Origin: Paracoccaceae bacterium
Lineage (GTDB): Bacteria; Pseudomonadota; Alphaproteobacteria; Rhodobacterales; Rhodobacteraceae
Assembly: GCA_030066905.1 (NCBI GenBank)
Contig: JASJAR010000011.1
Location: forward strand, 46,480 to 110,479
Direction: 5' to 3'
DNA length: 64,000 nt
The position numbers were made by a program, and so were the translations under genes. Numbering within the stretch: the first letter of the stretch is position 1; every line of letters starts with the position of its first letter. Positions 1 through 8,826 of the stretch are shown one piece after another. The notes below the pieces were generated by a model, which had not been told where the DNA came from, ran no database searches, and saw only the letters and a program-made list of their open reading frames with translations.

Positions 1-1
1 C

Positions 2-241
2 TACAACCAGCGCGCCTTCTCCGCCTATCTGAGGGGCGATTACGGCCAGGCGCTCGAAGACCTCGACCTGGCCCTGGTACGTCGCCCGACCCATATCGGC
101 GCGCTTTCGGGCAGGGCGCTGACGCTGATGGGGCTCGGCCGCGTCGAGGCCGGGCAACGCGCCCTTCGCGACGCGCTTGCGCTCAACCCCTGGCTGTCGG
201 AGCGCCATCTCCTGATCGAGACGCCCGGCGAGGACCTCTGA
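2..241 (+). CDS. TPR-repeat protein, C-terminal part (5' end outside window)
   Basis: This is the last 79 codons of a gene that enters from the left edge and stops with TGA at 239-241. The translation has a clear tetratricopeptide repeat pattern: YNQRAFSAYLRGDYGQALED is followed by LDLALVRRPTHIGALSGRA and then a second helix pair ending in NPWLSERHLL. TPR domains bind protein partners. The full domain structure lies outside the window, so no specific role can be given. The tRNA-Leu gene starts 44 bp after the stop codon. Confidence 0.8.
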   Translation, partial: YNQRAFSAYLRGDYGQALEDLDLALVRRPTHIGALSGRALTLMGLGRVEAGQRALRDALALNPWLSERHLLIETPGEDL

Positions 242-284
242 CCGCTTGCCCCGCCCCCCCGAGGCGGCCTACCCATGGGGTCGT

Positions 285-370
285 GCGGGCGTGATGGAAT
301 GGTAGACATACCGGACTTAAAATCCGGAGGGGGAAACCCCGTGCGGGTTCAAGTCCCGCCGCCCGCACCA
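285..370 (+). tRNA. tRNA-Leu (anticodon UAA)
   Basis: This is an 86-nt class II tRNA. The acceptor stem pairs GCGGGCG (285-291) with CGCCCGC, followed by discriminator A and an encoded CCA (368-370). The anticodon stem CCGGA/TCCGG encloses CT-TAA-AA, with anticodon TAA at 318-320 reading UUA codons. The long variable arm (GGGGG-AAA-CCCC) fits leucine, and the T arm GCGGG-TTCAAGT-CCCGC is intact. UUA is a rare codon in such a G+C-rich genome. No attachment-site duplication of the 3' end was seen downstream in this window. Confidence 0.97.
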
Positions 371-597
371 CGTCTTTCGGCCTGCCGCGCTTCGCGCTGC
401 TTGAGGCCGGGGCGCCGATGCCGGGCCGGTCCTCGCCTTCCGAGTGTCGTCGCATCGCCGATCGCCCCCCGAGCGGCGCGGGACGGCGCCGGCGGCCGCC
501 GCACGGCGCGACCGATCGGATTAACGATTGCCTTGTCGGCGCAAGGCGGCCTAGACACTGGAACAAAACGCGAGCAGTGAACCAAAACCCGGGTCGG

Positions 598-2043
598 ATG
601 CGCCGAGGAGATTACAAAAGAGCCCTGTCGTGGAGCCCTCCGCCTCCCGAAGCGCTTCTGTCGCATTACAAGCTCGGTGGCTACCCAGTGGAGCTAATCA
701 CCCGGATCGCCGACAAGTACCTGATCCGAAAAGAGAACATCGAGCGGGCCTGGGTCCGCGCCCTGCATCACCTGCCAGAAACCCTGGCCGGCGGCGACCC
801 GCTCGACATCCTTGAGTTTTCCACCGCCCATGGGGCGATGCTCGAAATCTGGCGCGCTGCGGGCCACCGGGTCCGGGGAACCGACTGGGACGGCTGGCCC
901 GACGATTACGCCAAGAGCCCCGCGCGGAAGGACTGGCTCGATGCGATGCTGGCCGAGACCCACGACAACCCGCGCGCCGAGACCAATCGCGGCTGGGTCT
1001 ATCAGCCGATCATCGAGGCGACCGGGCTCGATGTCGATCTCTTCGACGCCGGCGCCCGGCCTTATCCCTATCGGGACAAATCCTACGACGTGGTCTGCTG
1101 CTATCAGGCGCTCGAAGCCTATGCGCCGCCGGCCGAGTGGCCCGGGATCGTCGGGGAGTTCTGCCGGATCGCACGCCAAAGCGTTGTCGTGGGGTTCAAC
1201 CCGCCTCCGAGGGGGCTGCGCGAGGATGCCGAGCATTTCCATCAGCAGCACGCCGCCTTCGAGACGCTGAGGACCTTGGAGGCCTATGGGCTGAAGGCCG
1301 TTTTCCTCGAATTCGGCGAAACCAATGCCGGGTTTCACCCCACCGCCCTGAAACTCATGGCGGTGCCCGGCGCGAAGGAGGGACCAGCGATGCCTGCCGC
1401 AAACGCCAGCCAGGTCAAGCAGACCGGGCCCAAGGGCGACACCTTCTACAAGGCCAGGGCCCGCAACTACGAAACCCGCCGCAAGAAGCAGGATTGGTGG
1501 CATGTCGAGCAGGAGGAGATGAAGAGCCTCCTTTTCGGGCTGCCGCGCGGCCTGTCGGTGGTGGACATCCCCTTCGGAACAGGGCGCTTCGTGCCCTATT
1601 ACAAGGAGTTCGGCTACACGATCACCGGGCTCGACGTCTCCCAGGACATGTTCGACGCCGCACGCGAAGCCCTCGGTCCGCTCTTTGACGAATGCACCTG
1701 TGTGACCGGGGATGCAGCCGAACTGCCGTTCGACGACGCGGGCTTCGATCTCGTTGTCAGCACGAGGTTCCTGCGCGATATCGTGACCTTCTCCCAGGCC
1801 AAGGCGATCCTGGCCGAAATGGCGCGGGTCACCTCGCGCTACGCGATCCTGCAACTCGGCGAGAACCCCGACGGCGAGATCGAGATCGGGCCGGACGACG
1901 TGATGGGCGGGGCGCTGAGCCGCGCCTCGGTGGACGCGCTTTTGGCGGGCTTCGGGTTCAGGGTGCTGGAGCGCCGGCTGGTGAAGTCCGCACCGGAGGT
2001 TGGCGAGGTCTACCATATCCTCTGCGAAAAAACCGACCTATGA
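598..2043 (+). CDS. two-domain SAM-dependent methyltransferase
   Basis: The protein has about 481 residues. Residues around 70-90 (DILEFSTAHGAMLEIW) look like a degenerate class I methyltransferase glycine motif. A second, better preserved domain starts near residue 320 with VVDIPFGTGRF, followed by the acidic motif TGLDVSQDM and a motif-II-like stretch around FDLVVSTRFLRD, as in Methyltransf_11/25 enzymes. The substrate is unknown. The next gene, a P-loop kinase-like protein, overlaps by ATGA, so the two are translationally coupled and probably act on one substrate. The start is uncertain: ATG 598 is used here, and an in-frame GTG at 577 is equally possible. A longer reading from 418 seems spurious. 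The 371-577 stretch between the tRNA and this gene shows nothing recognisable. Confidence 0.8.
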   Translation: MRRGDYKRALSWSPPPPEALLSHYKLGGYPVELITRIADKYLIRKENIERAWVRALHHLPETLAGGDPLDILEFSTAHGAMLEIWRAAGHRVRGTDWDGWPDDYAKSPARKDWLDAMLAETHDNPRAETNRGWVYQPIIEATGLDVDLFDAGARPYPYRDKSYDVVCCYQALEAYAPPAEWPGIVGEFCRIARQSVVVGFNPPPRGLREDAEHFHQQHAAFETLRTLEAYGLKAVFLEFGETNAGFHPTALKLMAVPGAKEGPAMPAANASQVKQTGPKGDTFYKARARNYETRRKKQDWWHVEQEEMKSLLFGLPRGLSVVDIPFGTGRFVPYYKEFGYTITGLDVSQDMFDAAREALGPLFDECTCVTGDAAELPFDDAGFDLVVSTRFLRDIVTFSQAKAILAEMARVTSRYAILQLGENPDGEIEIGPDDVMGGALSRASVDALLAGFGFRVLERRLVKSAPEVGEVYHILCEKTDL

Positions 2044-2771
2044 TCGTTGAGGTGATCGGTCTTCCCGGGGCCGGGAAGACGACGATCTCGGCGGAAATCG
2101 AGCGGCAGGTTCTGGCCGCCGGCGGTCAGGCGGCGGGCCTGCGCGACGTCGCGTTCCGGCGGATGCAGGCCAAGCGGCGGGAGGTCCGGTTCATCCGCAA
2201 CCGCCCCGAGCGGGCGAGCATGTTCGGGGCGTTCAGCTTTCGCCAGAAACATGCGGAGGTTTTCGAGACCCTGTCGCATGGCCGCGACGAAGAGCTTCCG
2301 ACGGTTCTTTGGAATCTCGAACTGATGGCGCAGTATTACTTCGCGACCGACGGCGGGCCGGGCCCGGGGCTCCTCGTCGTCGACGAGGGGTTCGTTCACC
2401 GCGGGGCCGCCCATCTACTGGAGCGGCCGCCGGAGGAATTCGACCGGTTCGTCGCTGCCCTTCCGGGCGACTTCGCGCTCGTCTACCTTGCGCTGCCTGT
2501 CGATGAGGCGCTTGCCAGAGCCAGCACCCGCCGCCGGGGCCTCAATCACATGTGGCCGGGCCGGAGCGAGGGCGACATCCTCCGGCAGATGGAGCGGGTT
2601 GCGGCGCAGATCGCGCGGGCGGCCGCGCTTTGGCGGCACCGGGGTTGCGCGGTCATCGAGGTCGACGGCACCCAGCCACCGGACCGCGTGGCCGCCGCCG
2701 CCATCCAGGGGCTCGGCGGCGCCGATGCCGGGTTTCTCGGCAGGGCTCAGGCCGAGGGTGGCCGGTCGTAG
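2040..2771 (+). CDS. P-loop NTPase / kinase-like protein
   Basis: This 243-residue protein has a textbook Walker A at residues 7-15 (GLPGAGKTT) and a Walker-B-like hydrophobic strand ending LLVVDEG. The pattern is that of small-molecule kinases such as adenylylsulfate, shikimate or thymidylate kinase-like NTPases. Specificity cannot be read from the sequence. It overlaps the upstream methyltransferase gene by 4 bp (ATGA), so the pair is an operon. Its 3' end overlaps the convergent DUF2799 gene by 25 bp. A role in modifying a glycan or lipid with the methyltransferase is a guess. Confidence 0.75.
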   Translation: MIVEVIGLPGAGKTTISAEIERQVLAAGGQAAGLRDVAFRRMQAKRREVRFIRNRPERASMFGAFSFRQKHAEVFETLSHGRDEELPTVLWNLELMAQYYFATDGGPGPGLLVVDEGFVHRGAAHLLERPPEEFDRFVAALPGDFALVYLALPVDEALARASTRRRGLNHMWPGRSEGDILRQMERVAAQIARAAALWRHRGCAVIEVDGTQPPDRVAAAAIQGLGGADAGFLGRAQAEGGRS

Positions 2772-3301
2772 CGGCGCTGCTCGGCCTCGAGCATCCTGAT
2801 CCGGTTCTTGATGCGCAGCTCTTCGAGAAACAGCCGGCCGCGCAGGCTGGCATCCTCGGCATCGAGATCGTGAACGGCGCGGCGGATGTCTCTCAGATCG
2901 CCCTTCAGCCGGTCGATGCGCTGTTCGATGCGCCAGTATTGCCGGCCGGTCTCATGGGCACGGGTCAGAAGGTCGAGGTCCTCGGCCGGGCAGACCGGCG
3001 ACAATTGCCGTCCGCGGGTGGCCTCGGCATAAACCGTCGCGGGGGTGCAGTAGGTTCTCAGCCCCTGTTGCCGGCCGGCCTCCCATTCGGCGCGGTCGGG
3101 AGTGATGCCGTACTCCGCACAGGCCTCGGCATGGTTCGACAGAAAGCCCGGCAGCCGGCCCTTGGCCCCGTCCGCCGCCCCGATCGAGAACCAGTCCCCG
3201 GACCGGCAGGCGTCTTCTGAAAGCGTCGCGCAGGCGCCGAGGAACACCGCGAAGATGGTGACGGCGAGGGGGACGGGATGATGCGGGCGGAGGCGTTTCA
3301 T
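2747..3301 (-). CDS. DUF2799 family lipoprotein
   Basis: The protein has 184 residues. The start MKRLRPHH is followed by a hydrophobic segment and the lipobox FLGAC, so it should be a signal-peptidase-II processed lipoprotein. The mature part has the DUF2799 pattern (GDWFSIGAADGAKGR, then repeated blocks with AEYGITPDRAEW and a TYCTP motif) and ends in a charged region rich in arginine and glutamate that is likely coiled coil. A much longer open frame extends upstream on this strand, but it is antisense to two other genes, so the lipoprotein start was chosen. The family's function is unknown. Confidence 0.85.
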   Translation of the reverse strand: MKRLRPHHPVPLAVTIFAVFLGACATLSEDACRSGDWFSIGAADGAKGRLPGFLSNHAEACAEYGITPDRAEWEAGRQQGLRTYCTPATVYAEATRGRQLSPVCPAEDLDLLTRAHETGRQYWRIEQRIDRLKGDLRDIRRAVHDLDAEDASLRGRLFLEELRIKNRIRMLEAEQRRYDRPPSA

Positions 3302-3342
3302 GCTCCAACTGGGCCCCTCCGCGGCCCTGCTATGCAATAGCG

Positions 3343-3927
3343 TCAGCGCCATTGGTTCGCGGGCTTCCCGTCCTTCGCCATGGCCGCCGTCTCGGCGATG
3401 CGCTTTGCACGGGTTTCGGGGCGCTTGGCGTTGAGGATCCATTCGAGGATGCCGCGCCGGGCGGACCGGGCAAACCCATCCCAGACGCTGCGGCAGCCGT
3501 TCGCGGCCAGCGCGTCGGCAAGATCGGGCGGCACGTCGAGGCGCTCGACGGCGTCCAGCCGCTCCCAGGAGCCGTCGGCCTTTGCCGCCTCGACCGCCGC
3601 GCGCCCGGGCGGTGCGAGCGCGCCTGCGGCGTCGAGCCGGGCGATGGCCTCCTTGTTCACGCGGCTCCAGTTCGAGCCCGGCTTGCGCGGCGCGATCCAG
3701 TGCATCGCGCGCAACGCGTCCTTGCCGCGCACGAGGCTGTCGACCCAGCCCCAGGCGAGGCATTCCTCGACGATCTCGCCCATCGGCAGGTAATGCGGCG
3801 AGGCTTTCTTGTGGTGGACGAGCCAGACGCCCGCGGTGCGTCGGTGATTGGCCCCGAGCCAGGCCCGGAGTTCGGCACGGCTGCGCACCTCCACTTCTTC
3901 GCGGTTCTCCAGCGGTCGTTTCGCCAT
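3343..3927 (-). CDS. YdeI/OmpD-associated family protein
   Basis: This 194-residue cytoplasmic protein matches the YdeI/OmpD-associated (bacteriocin-protection-like) family. Features include an N-terminal block with LRAWLGANHRRTAGVWLVHHKK, the central EECLAWGWVDSLVRGKD and IAPRKPGSNWSRVNK motifs, and a C-terminal stretch RRGILEWILNAKRPETRAKRI. Members are linked to stress or bacteriocin protection in other bacteria, but the biochemical role is not known. It is monocistronic, divergent from the DUF3179 gene and separated from the DUF2799 lipoprotein by 41 bp. Confidence 0.85.
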   Translation of the reverse strand: MAKRPLENREEVEVRSRAELRAWLGANHRRTAGVWLVHHKKASPHYLPMGEIVEECLAWGWVDSLVRGKDALRAMHWIAPRKPGSNWSRVNKEAIARLDAAGALAPPGRAAVEAAKADGSWERLDAVERLDVPPDLADALAANGCRSVWDGFARSARRGILEWILNAKRPETRAKRIAETAAMAKDGKPANQWR

Positions 3928-4030
3928 GCCTCAGGATGCGGCGACGGCCAATCGCACGCAAGGCTCGCAGAGATGTCAGTTCGCCGTGACCGGCCGCCCT
4001 GTCAGGGTGGCCCCGAAGGAGGACCGCCCC

Positions 4031-5398
4031 ATGCTCACCCGCCGCGCCTTTGCCGCTTCGACCGCCTTTTTGCCCTTCGCTCCCGGTGCGGCCTGGGCGG
4101 AAACCGACGCCGAACGGCTCGACCGGATGCTCGCGAGCCTCGTCACCGGCCCCGCCGCCGACTTCGAGGCGGCGCTGCGTTTCTTCCGCGAAACCGGGGA
4201 CATCACCCATGTCCCTTCGCTGATCGTGGCGATGCGGTTCACCCGTGCGCCGTCGGAATACGTCGCCCAGGTCGCCCGCGACCTCACTGGGCTCGACAAC
4301 ACCTGGGGCTGGTTCGATTGGATGCTCTGGCAGGAGCAGCAGGCCGACCTCGTGCCCCATGAAAGCTTCATGGCGTTCAAGCGCCAGGTGATGCTCTGGA
4401 TCGACCCCAATTTCGAGGTGTTCCTGCGGCCCGAATACCTCGACCGCGATCGGATGGGCATCCGGCTCGAAGAAATCACCTGGGGCGGGGTGCGCAAGGA
4501 CGGCATTCCCTCCCTCGACGGCCCCGAGATGATCGCAGCAGAAGAGGCAGATTATCTCGCCGGCGACGACCTCGCCTTCGGCGTCGAGATCGACGGAGAC
4601 ATCCGCGCCTACCCCCTGCGGGTGATGGGCTGGCACGAGATGTTCAACGATGTGATCGGTGGCGTGCCCGTGGCGCTCGCCTATTGCACGCTGTGCGGGT
4701 CTGGCATTCTCTTCGAGACCGACATGGGCCGCGAACAACCGTTCATTTTCGGCTCATCGGGGTTTCTCTACCGGTCGAACAAACTGATGTTCGACCGCGA
4801 GACCCATAGCCTCTGGAACCAGTTCACCGGCAGGCCCGTCGTGGGCCCGCTCTATGGCAGCGGCATCGAATTGCGGCAGCGCCCGGTGGTGATCGACACC
4901 TGGGAGAACTGGGTCGCGGCGAATCCCGGCACAACGGTCCTGTCGCTCAACACGGGCCATGACAGGGACTATGGCTCGGGGGTGGTCTATGCCCGCTACT
5001 TCGCTTCGCCCGATCTGATGTTCCCAACGGAGGTGGACGAAAGCCGGTTCGCGCAGAAATCCTATGTGTTCGGCGTCCGGCAATTCGGCGGCGCGAAGGC
5101 CTGGCCGCTGGAGGCCTTCGAGGGCGGGCGGGTTCTGAATGACGGGATGCTCGACACGCCGATGGTACTCATCGGCGACGCCGCGACGCGGACGGTGCGG
5201 GCCTATGAGCGGGGCGACCTCGCCTTCGAAGGCGCGGGGGCGGCGCTGGTCTCGTCCGACGGTGCAAGATGGGAGGCGCGGGAGGATGCGCTGGTGGCCG
5301 CCGACGGGCGGAGCCTGCCCAGGGTCGCGGGCCATATCGCCTATTGGTTCGCCTGGAACGGGTATCTGGCGGCGGAATCGGAGCTTTACGAGCCATGA
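4031..5398 (+). CDS. secreted DUF3179 domain protein
   Basis: The protein has 455 residues. The N-terminus MLTRRAFAASTAFLPFAPGAAWA is a signal peptide with a twin-arginine-like start and an AWA-type cleavage site, so the protein is probably exported. The body carries the DUF3179 signature: IRAYPLRVMGWHEMFNDVIGG, then YCTLCGSGILFETD (conserved cysteines), the SGFLYRSNKLMFDRET block and a LWNQFTGRPV block. No function is established for the family; the conserved Cys/His residues could bind a metal. The open frame extends upstream to 3848 antisense to the YdeI gene, but the signal peptide fixes the start at 4031. Confidence 0.88.
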   Translation: MLTRRAFAASTAFLPFAPGAAWAETDAERLDRMLASLVTGPAADFEAALRFFRETGDITHVPSLIVAMRFTRAPSEYVAQVARDLTGLDNTWGWFDWMLWQEQQADLVPHESFMAFKRQVMLWIDPNFEVFLRPEYLDRDRMGIRLEEITWGGVRKDGIPSLDGPEMIAAEEADYLAGDDLAFGVEIDGDIRAYPLRVMGWHEMFNDVIGGVPVALAYCTLCGSGILFETDMGREQPFIFGSSGFLYRSNKLMFDRETHSLWNQFTGRPVVGPLYGSGIELRQRPVVIDTWENWVAANPGTTVLSLNTGHDRDYGSGVVYARYFASPDLMFPTEVDESRFAQKSYVFGVRQFGGAKAWPLEAFEGGRVLNDGMLDTPMVLIGDAATRTVRAYERGDLAFEGAGAALVSSDGARWEAREDALVAADGRSLPRVAGHIAYWFAWNGYLAAESELYEP

Positions 5399-5445
5399 TC
5401 GGGCATGCGGCTCCGGCCGGATCGTGCGTTGGCCGACGACAACCC

Positions 5446-5522
5446 CGTCCCGGGCTTGACCCGGGACCTCGATCAACGATGCGCTCGATCTGATCTAGGC
5501 CCCGGATCGGGCACGGGGCGGG
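5446..5522. repeat. dispersed palindromic element, copy 1
   Basis: Two palindromic arms flank a short variable core: GTCCCGGGCTTGACCCGGGAC on the left and a degenerate CCCCGGATC...GGGGC arm on the right. It fills the convergent gap between the DUF3179 gene and metG. Confidence 0.85.
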
Positions 5523-5541
5523 CCGTTCTTTGCGGCCGCGT

Positions 5542-7323
5542 TCAGCCTCCGGAGAAGCGGGTCTGCCAGGCCTCGCGCTCATCGTCGGTGATCTTCTGAA
5601 AAAGCACATCCGGCACCGAAAACCCGTGCCCGGCGGGCAGGGCGGTGAGGGCGGCGCGCATGTCGCCCGGCCAGTCGGTGTCGAGCGTGTTCATCGCCGC
5701 GAGCATCTTCGCCGCGGCATCGGGGATGAACGGGGCCGACAGCACCGCGTAGACACGGATGAGGTTCAGCGCGAGACGGATCTGCGCTGCGGCCCGGTCG
5801 GGGTCTTCCTTGAAGACCGACCAGGGCGCGGCGGCCTGTAGGTATTCGTTGCCCGCGACCCAGAGCGCACGCAACTCGGTGGCTGATTTGCGGACCTCCA
5901 TGGCATCCAACTGCGCCTCATAGGCGGCAAGGCCCTTCTGAAGCCGGGCTATCAGGGCCTCTTCCTCGGCGCCCCAATCCCCGCCCGCCGGAACCGCCTC
6001 GCCGAATTTCGACAGGCAGAACTTCGTCACCCTGGAGACGAAGTTCCCGAGCACGTCGGCAAGGTCCTTGTTCACCGAGGCCTGGAAATTCTCCCAGGTG
6101 AACTCGCTGTCGGAGTTTTCGGGCGCGTGGGACAGAAGCCACCAGCGCCAGTAGTCCGCGGGAAGGATCTCAAGCGCGGCATCCATGAAGATGCCCCGGC
6201 CCTGGGACGTGGAGAACTGGCCGCCGTCGTAGTTGAGGTAGTTGAACGACTTGATGTAGTCGACGAGCTTCCACGGCTCCCGCGAGCCGATGATCGTCGC
6301 CGGGAAGGAGAGCGTATGGAACGGCACGTTGTCCTTGCCCATGAATTGGACATACCGGACATCCGACGCGCCCTTGTCCGTGCGCCACCAGCGTTCCCAT
6401 TCAGAATCCGGACGTCCCCGGGCCCATTCCGCCGCGCAGGCGATGTACTCGATCGGCGCATCGAACCAGACGTAGAAGACCTTGTCCTCCATCCCCGGCC
6501 AGTCTTCTTTGCCGCGTCTGACGGGCACGCCCCAGTCAAGATCGCGGGTGATGCCGCGGTCTTGCAGCCCGTCGCCGTCGTTGAGCCACTTCCTGGCGAT
6601 GGAGGTGGTGAGGATCGGCCACGGCGGTAAGGGCGGAGGCGCCGGCGGGGTTTCATTGCCTTGTTCGCTTGCGTCATCGAAGTAGCCGTGCCCGGTCGGT
6701 TCCTTGCTCGATATCCATTCCGAAAGCCGTTGCTTGAGTTGGGATTGTCTGAGGTAGAGATGCTTCGTCTCGCGCACTTCGAGATCGGTCGAGCCGGAGA
6801 TCGCCGAGCGGGGGTCGATCAGGTCGGTCGGGTCGAGCTGCTTGGTGCAGTTCTCGCATTGGTCGCCGCGGGCACGTTCGTAGCCGCAATTAGGGCAGGT
6901 GCCCTCGATATAGCGGTCGGGAAGGAACCGGCCGTCGGCGTTGGAATAGACCTGTTTCTCGGAGACCTCGTCGATCAGCCCCGCCTCGAAGAGCTTGCCC
7001 GCGAAATGCTGGGTGAGGGCGTGGTTTTCGGGGCTCGACGAGCGACCGTAATGGTCGAACGACAATCCGAACCCGTCGGCGAGGTCCTTCTGGACGCCCC
7101 ACATCCGCGCGCAATACTCCGCCACGGGCTCCCCGGCCTTGGCGGCGGCGAGCTCGGCCGGCGTCCCGTGCTCGTCGGTGGCGCAGAGAAAGAGCACCTC
7201 GTGGCCGCGCGCCCGCATGTAGCGGGCGTAAAGGTCGGCGGGGAGCTGAGAGCCCACCAGATTGCCGAGGTGCTTGATGCCGTTGATGTAGGGCAGCGCG
7301 GAGGTGATGAGGATGCGGGCCAT
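5542..7323 (-). CDS. metG: methionine--tRNA ligase
   Basis: This 593-residue cytoplasmic enzyme charges tRNA-Met with methionine using ATP. The HIGH-type motif is HLGN at residues 18-21. The zinc-binding insert carries CPNC...CENC, and the KMSKS loop is the variant FSTSQ near residue 367, as in the alphaproteobacterial MetG group. The C-terminal anticodon-binding helices are present, and there is no dimerisation (tRNA-binding) extension. An unusual in-frame insertion of 27 residues (codons about 208-234; PTGHGYFDD, then a proline-rich PPAPPPLPP) sits just before the conserved WPILTTSIA block. The gene appears monocistronic. Confidence 0.97.
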   Translation of the reverse strand: MARILITSALPYINGIKHLGNLVGSQLPADLYARYMRARGHEVLFLCATDEHGTPAELAAAKAGEPVAEYCARMWGVQKDLADGFGLSFDHYGRSSSPENHALTQHFAGKLFEAGLIDEVSEKQVYSNADGRFLPDRYIEGTCPNCGYERARGDQCENCTKQLDPTDLIDPRSAISGSTDLEVRETKHLYLRQSQLKQRLSEWISSKEPTGHGYFDDASEQGNETPPAPPPLPPWPILTTSIARKWLNDGDGLQDRGITRDLDWGVPVRRGKEDWPGMEDKVFYVWFDAPIEYIACAAEWARGRPDSEWERWWRTDKGASDVRYVQFMGKDNVPFHTLSFPATIIGSREPWKLVDYIKSFNYLNYDGGQFSTSQGRGIFMDAALEILPADYWRWWLLSHAPENSDSEFTWENFQASVNKDLADVLGNFVSRVTKFCLSKFGEAVPAGGDWGAEEEALIARLQKGLAAYEAQLDAMEVRKSATELRALWVAGNEYLQAAAPWSVFKEDPDRAAAQIRLALNLIRVYAVLSAPFIPDAAAKMLAAMNTLDTDWPGDMRAALTALPAGHGFSVPDVLFQKITDDEREAWQTRFSGG

Positions 7324-7457
7324 GGGTGCGTCCGGTGTGGTTTAGCCGGCTCCATAGCGCCTAAGGCAGGCGGGGTGAAGCCGGAGGTCGCCCAGGCCCC
7401 CTTGCCGCCGGGCGCCCATCGGCTATGCCTCTCGCGGACGCGAACAGGAGTGATATC

Positions 7458-8501
7458 ATGGAGATGGTCGAACTTGGCCGCACGGGGCTCAAGGTGAGCG
7501 AGCTATGCCTCGGGACGATGACCTGGGGCAGCCAGAACGACGAGGCCGAGGCGCACGCGCAGATCGACCGGTCGCTGGAGGCGGGGTGCAATTTCATGGA
7601 CACCGCCGAGATGTACCCGACGACGCCGATGCGGGCCGAGACGACGGGCCGGACCGAGGAGCTGATCGGGACGTGGAACGCCAGGACCGGACGGCGGAAA
7701 GACTGGGTGATCGCCACGAAGATCACCGGCCGTGGCAACATGAACGTGCGGGGCGGCGCGGGGTTCGACGGAACATCGATCCCGCAATGCATCGATGCCT
7801 CGCTGAAGCGGCTCCAGACCGATTACATCGACCTCTACCAGCTCCACTGGCCCGACCGGGGCTCTTACATGTTCCGCCAGAACTGGAGCTACGACCCGTC
7901 GGGCCAGTCGAAGGCGGCCACGCTCGATCACATCCACGAGGTGCTCAGAGCACTCGATGCCGCGGTGAAGGCCGGCAAGGTGCGCCATGTGGGGCTCTCG
8001 AACGAAAGCGCGTGGGGGACGGCGCAGTGGCTGGCGGTGGCCGAGGCCGAAGGGCTGCCGCGGATGGAGGCGATCCAGAACGAATATTCGCTGATGTGCC
8101 GGCTCTTCGACACCGATCTGGCCGAACTAAGCGTCAACGAGGACGTCACGCTTCTGGCCTTCTCGCCGCTCGCCTGCGGGTTTCTCACCGGCAAGTACCA
8201 GAACGGCGCGGTGCCCGAGGGCTCGCGGGCGGCGATCAACTCGGGCGTCGGGGGACGGGTGAACCCGCGCACCTTCCAGGCGGTCGACGCCTATCTCGAT
8301 ATCGCGAACCGCCACGGGCTCGACCCGGTGCATCTGGCCCTCGCCTTCTGCCGATCGCGGCCGTTTCAGACGATCCCGATCTTCGGGGCGACGACGATGG
8401 AGCAGCTCGACCGGGCGCTCGGTGCCGCCGGAGTGCGGCTGAGCGAGGAGGTGCTCGGCGAGATCACGGCGGCCCATAGAGCCCACCCGATGCCCTATTG
8501 A
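7458..8501 (+). CDS. aldo/keto reductase (Tas-like)
   Basis: This 347-residue NADPH-dependent oxidoreductase has the AKR fold signatures: an N-terminal VELGRTGLKVSELCLGTMTWG, the catalytic DTAEMY tyrosine, the lysine in IATKITG and the histidine of LYQLHWPD, followed by the cofactor-binding GATTMEQL near the C-terminus. This pattern fits the Tas/YajO subgroup. The start at 7458 has AGGAG 7 nt upstream; an in-frame ATG at 7425 lacks such a site. The physiological substrate is unknown. It is convergent with the XRE regulator across a repeat-filled gap. Confidence 0.9.
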   Translation: MEMVELGRTGLKVSELCLGTMTWGSQNDEAEAHAQIDRSLEAGCNFMDTAEMYPTTPMRAETTGRTEELIGTWNARTGRRKDWVIATKITGRGNMNVRGGAGFDGTSIPQCIDASLKRLQTDYIDLYQLHWPDRGSYMFRQNWSYDPSGQSKAATLDHIHEVLRALDAAVKAGKVRHVGLSNESAWGTAQWLAVAEAEGLPRMEAIQNEYSLMCRLFDTDLAELSVNEDVTLLAFSPLACGFLTGKYQNGAVPEGSRAAINSGVGGRVNPRTFQAVDAYLDIANRHGLDPVHLALAFCRSRPFQTIPIFGATTMEQLDRALGAAGVRLSEEVLGEITAAHRAHPMPY

Positions 8502-8570
8502 GGTGGGGCTGATCGTGGGCCGGGTCGGAAACCGAGCCCATGCCCGTGAGCGGCATCCGCCCGTCCCAAT

Positions 8571-8632
8571 CCCGTCCCGGGCTCGGTCCGGGACCCGGAT
8601 GGACAGTTCGCCTCCGGGGCGTGTGTCGCTAT
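8571..8632. repeat. dispersed palindromic element, copy 2 (short form)
   Basis: The left arm GTCCCGGGCTCGGTCCGGGAC is followed by a truncated right arm ending CCGGGGCGTGTGTCG. It lies in the 325-bp convergent gap 8502-8826, which holds no gene but this copy and copy 3. Confidence 0.8.
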
Positions 8633-8680
8633 TGGCCTGAAGCGGACGTTGGGGTCAGCGCCAAAGCAACAAAACGAATA

Positions 8681-8808
8681 CCCGTCGCGGGCTTGCCCCG
8701 GGACCTCGATAGGCTTGGCACTCCGGTGGATCGAGGCCCCGGATCAAGTCCGGGGCGTGTTTCGCCAAGGGCTACCGGAGCAAGACCCAAACGCCTGCTT
8801 AAGGCCAA
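8681..8808 (+). repeat. dispersed palindromic element, copy 3 (long form)
   Basis: This copy has both palindromic arms (CGGGCTTGCCCCGGGACC and CCCCGGATCAAGTCCGGGG) plus a conserved tail containing TTCGCCAAGGGCTACCGG and AAACGCCTGCTTAAGGCC. Copies 6 and 10 carry the same tail in reverse orientation. Confidence 0.85.
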
Positions 8809-8826
8809 AAAGCCCAACAGCGCGCC

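Noticed and set aside
285..370. tRNA-Leu as integration site of a genomic island
   Set aside because: No repeat of the tRNA 3' end and no integrase were found in the window, and downstream genes have native composition.
3302..4738. Upstream extension of the DUF2799 lipoprotein frame to 663 residues
   Set aside because: The extension is antisense or out of frame to the YdeI and DUF3179 genes, and the lipoprotein signal peptide defines the start at 3301.
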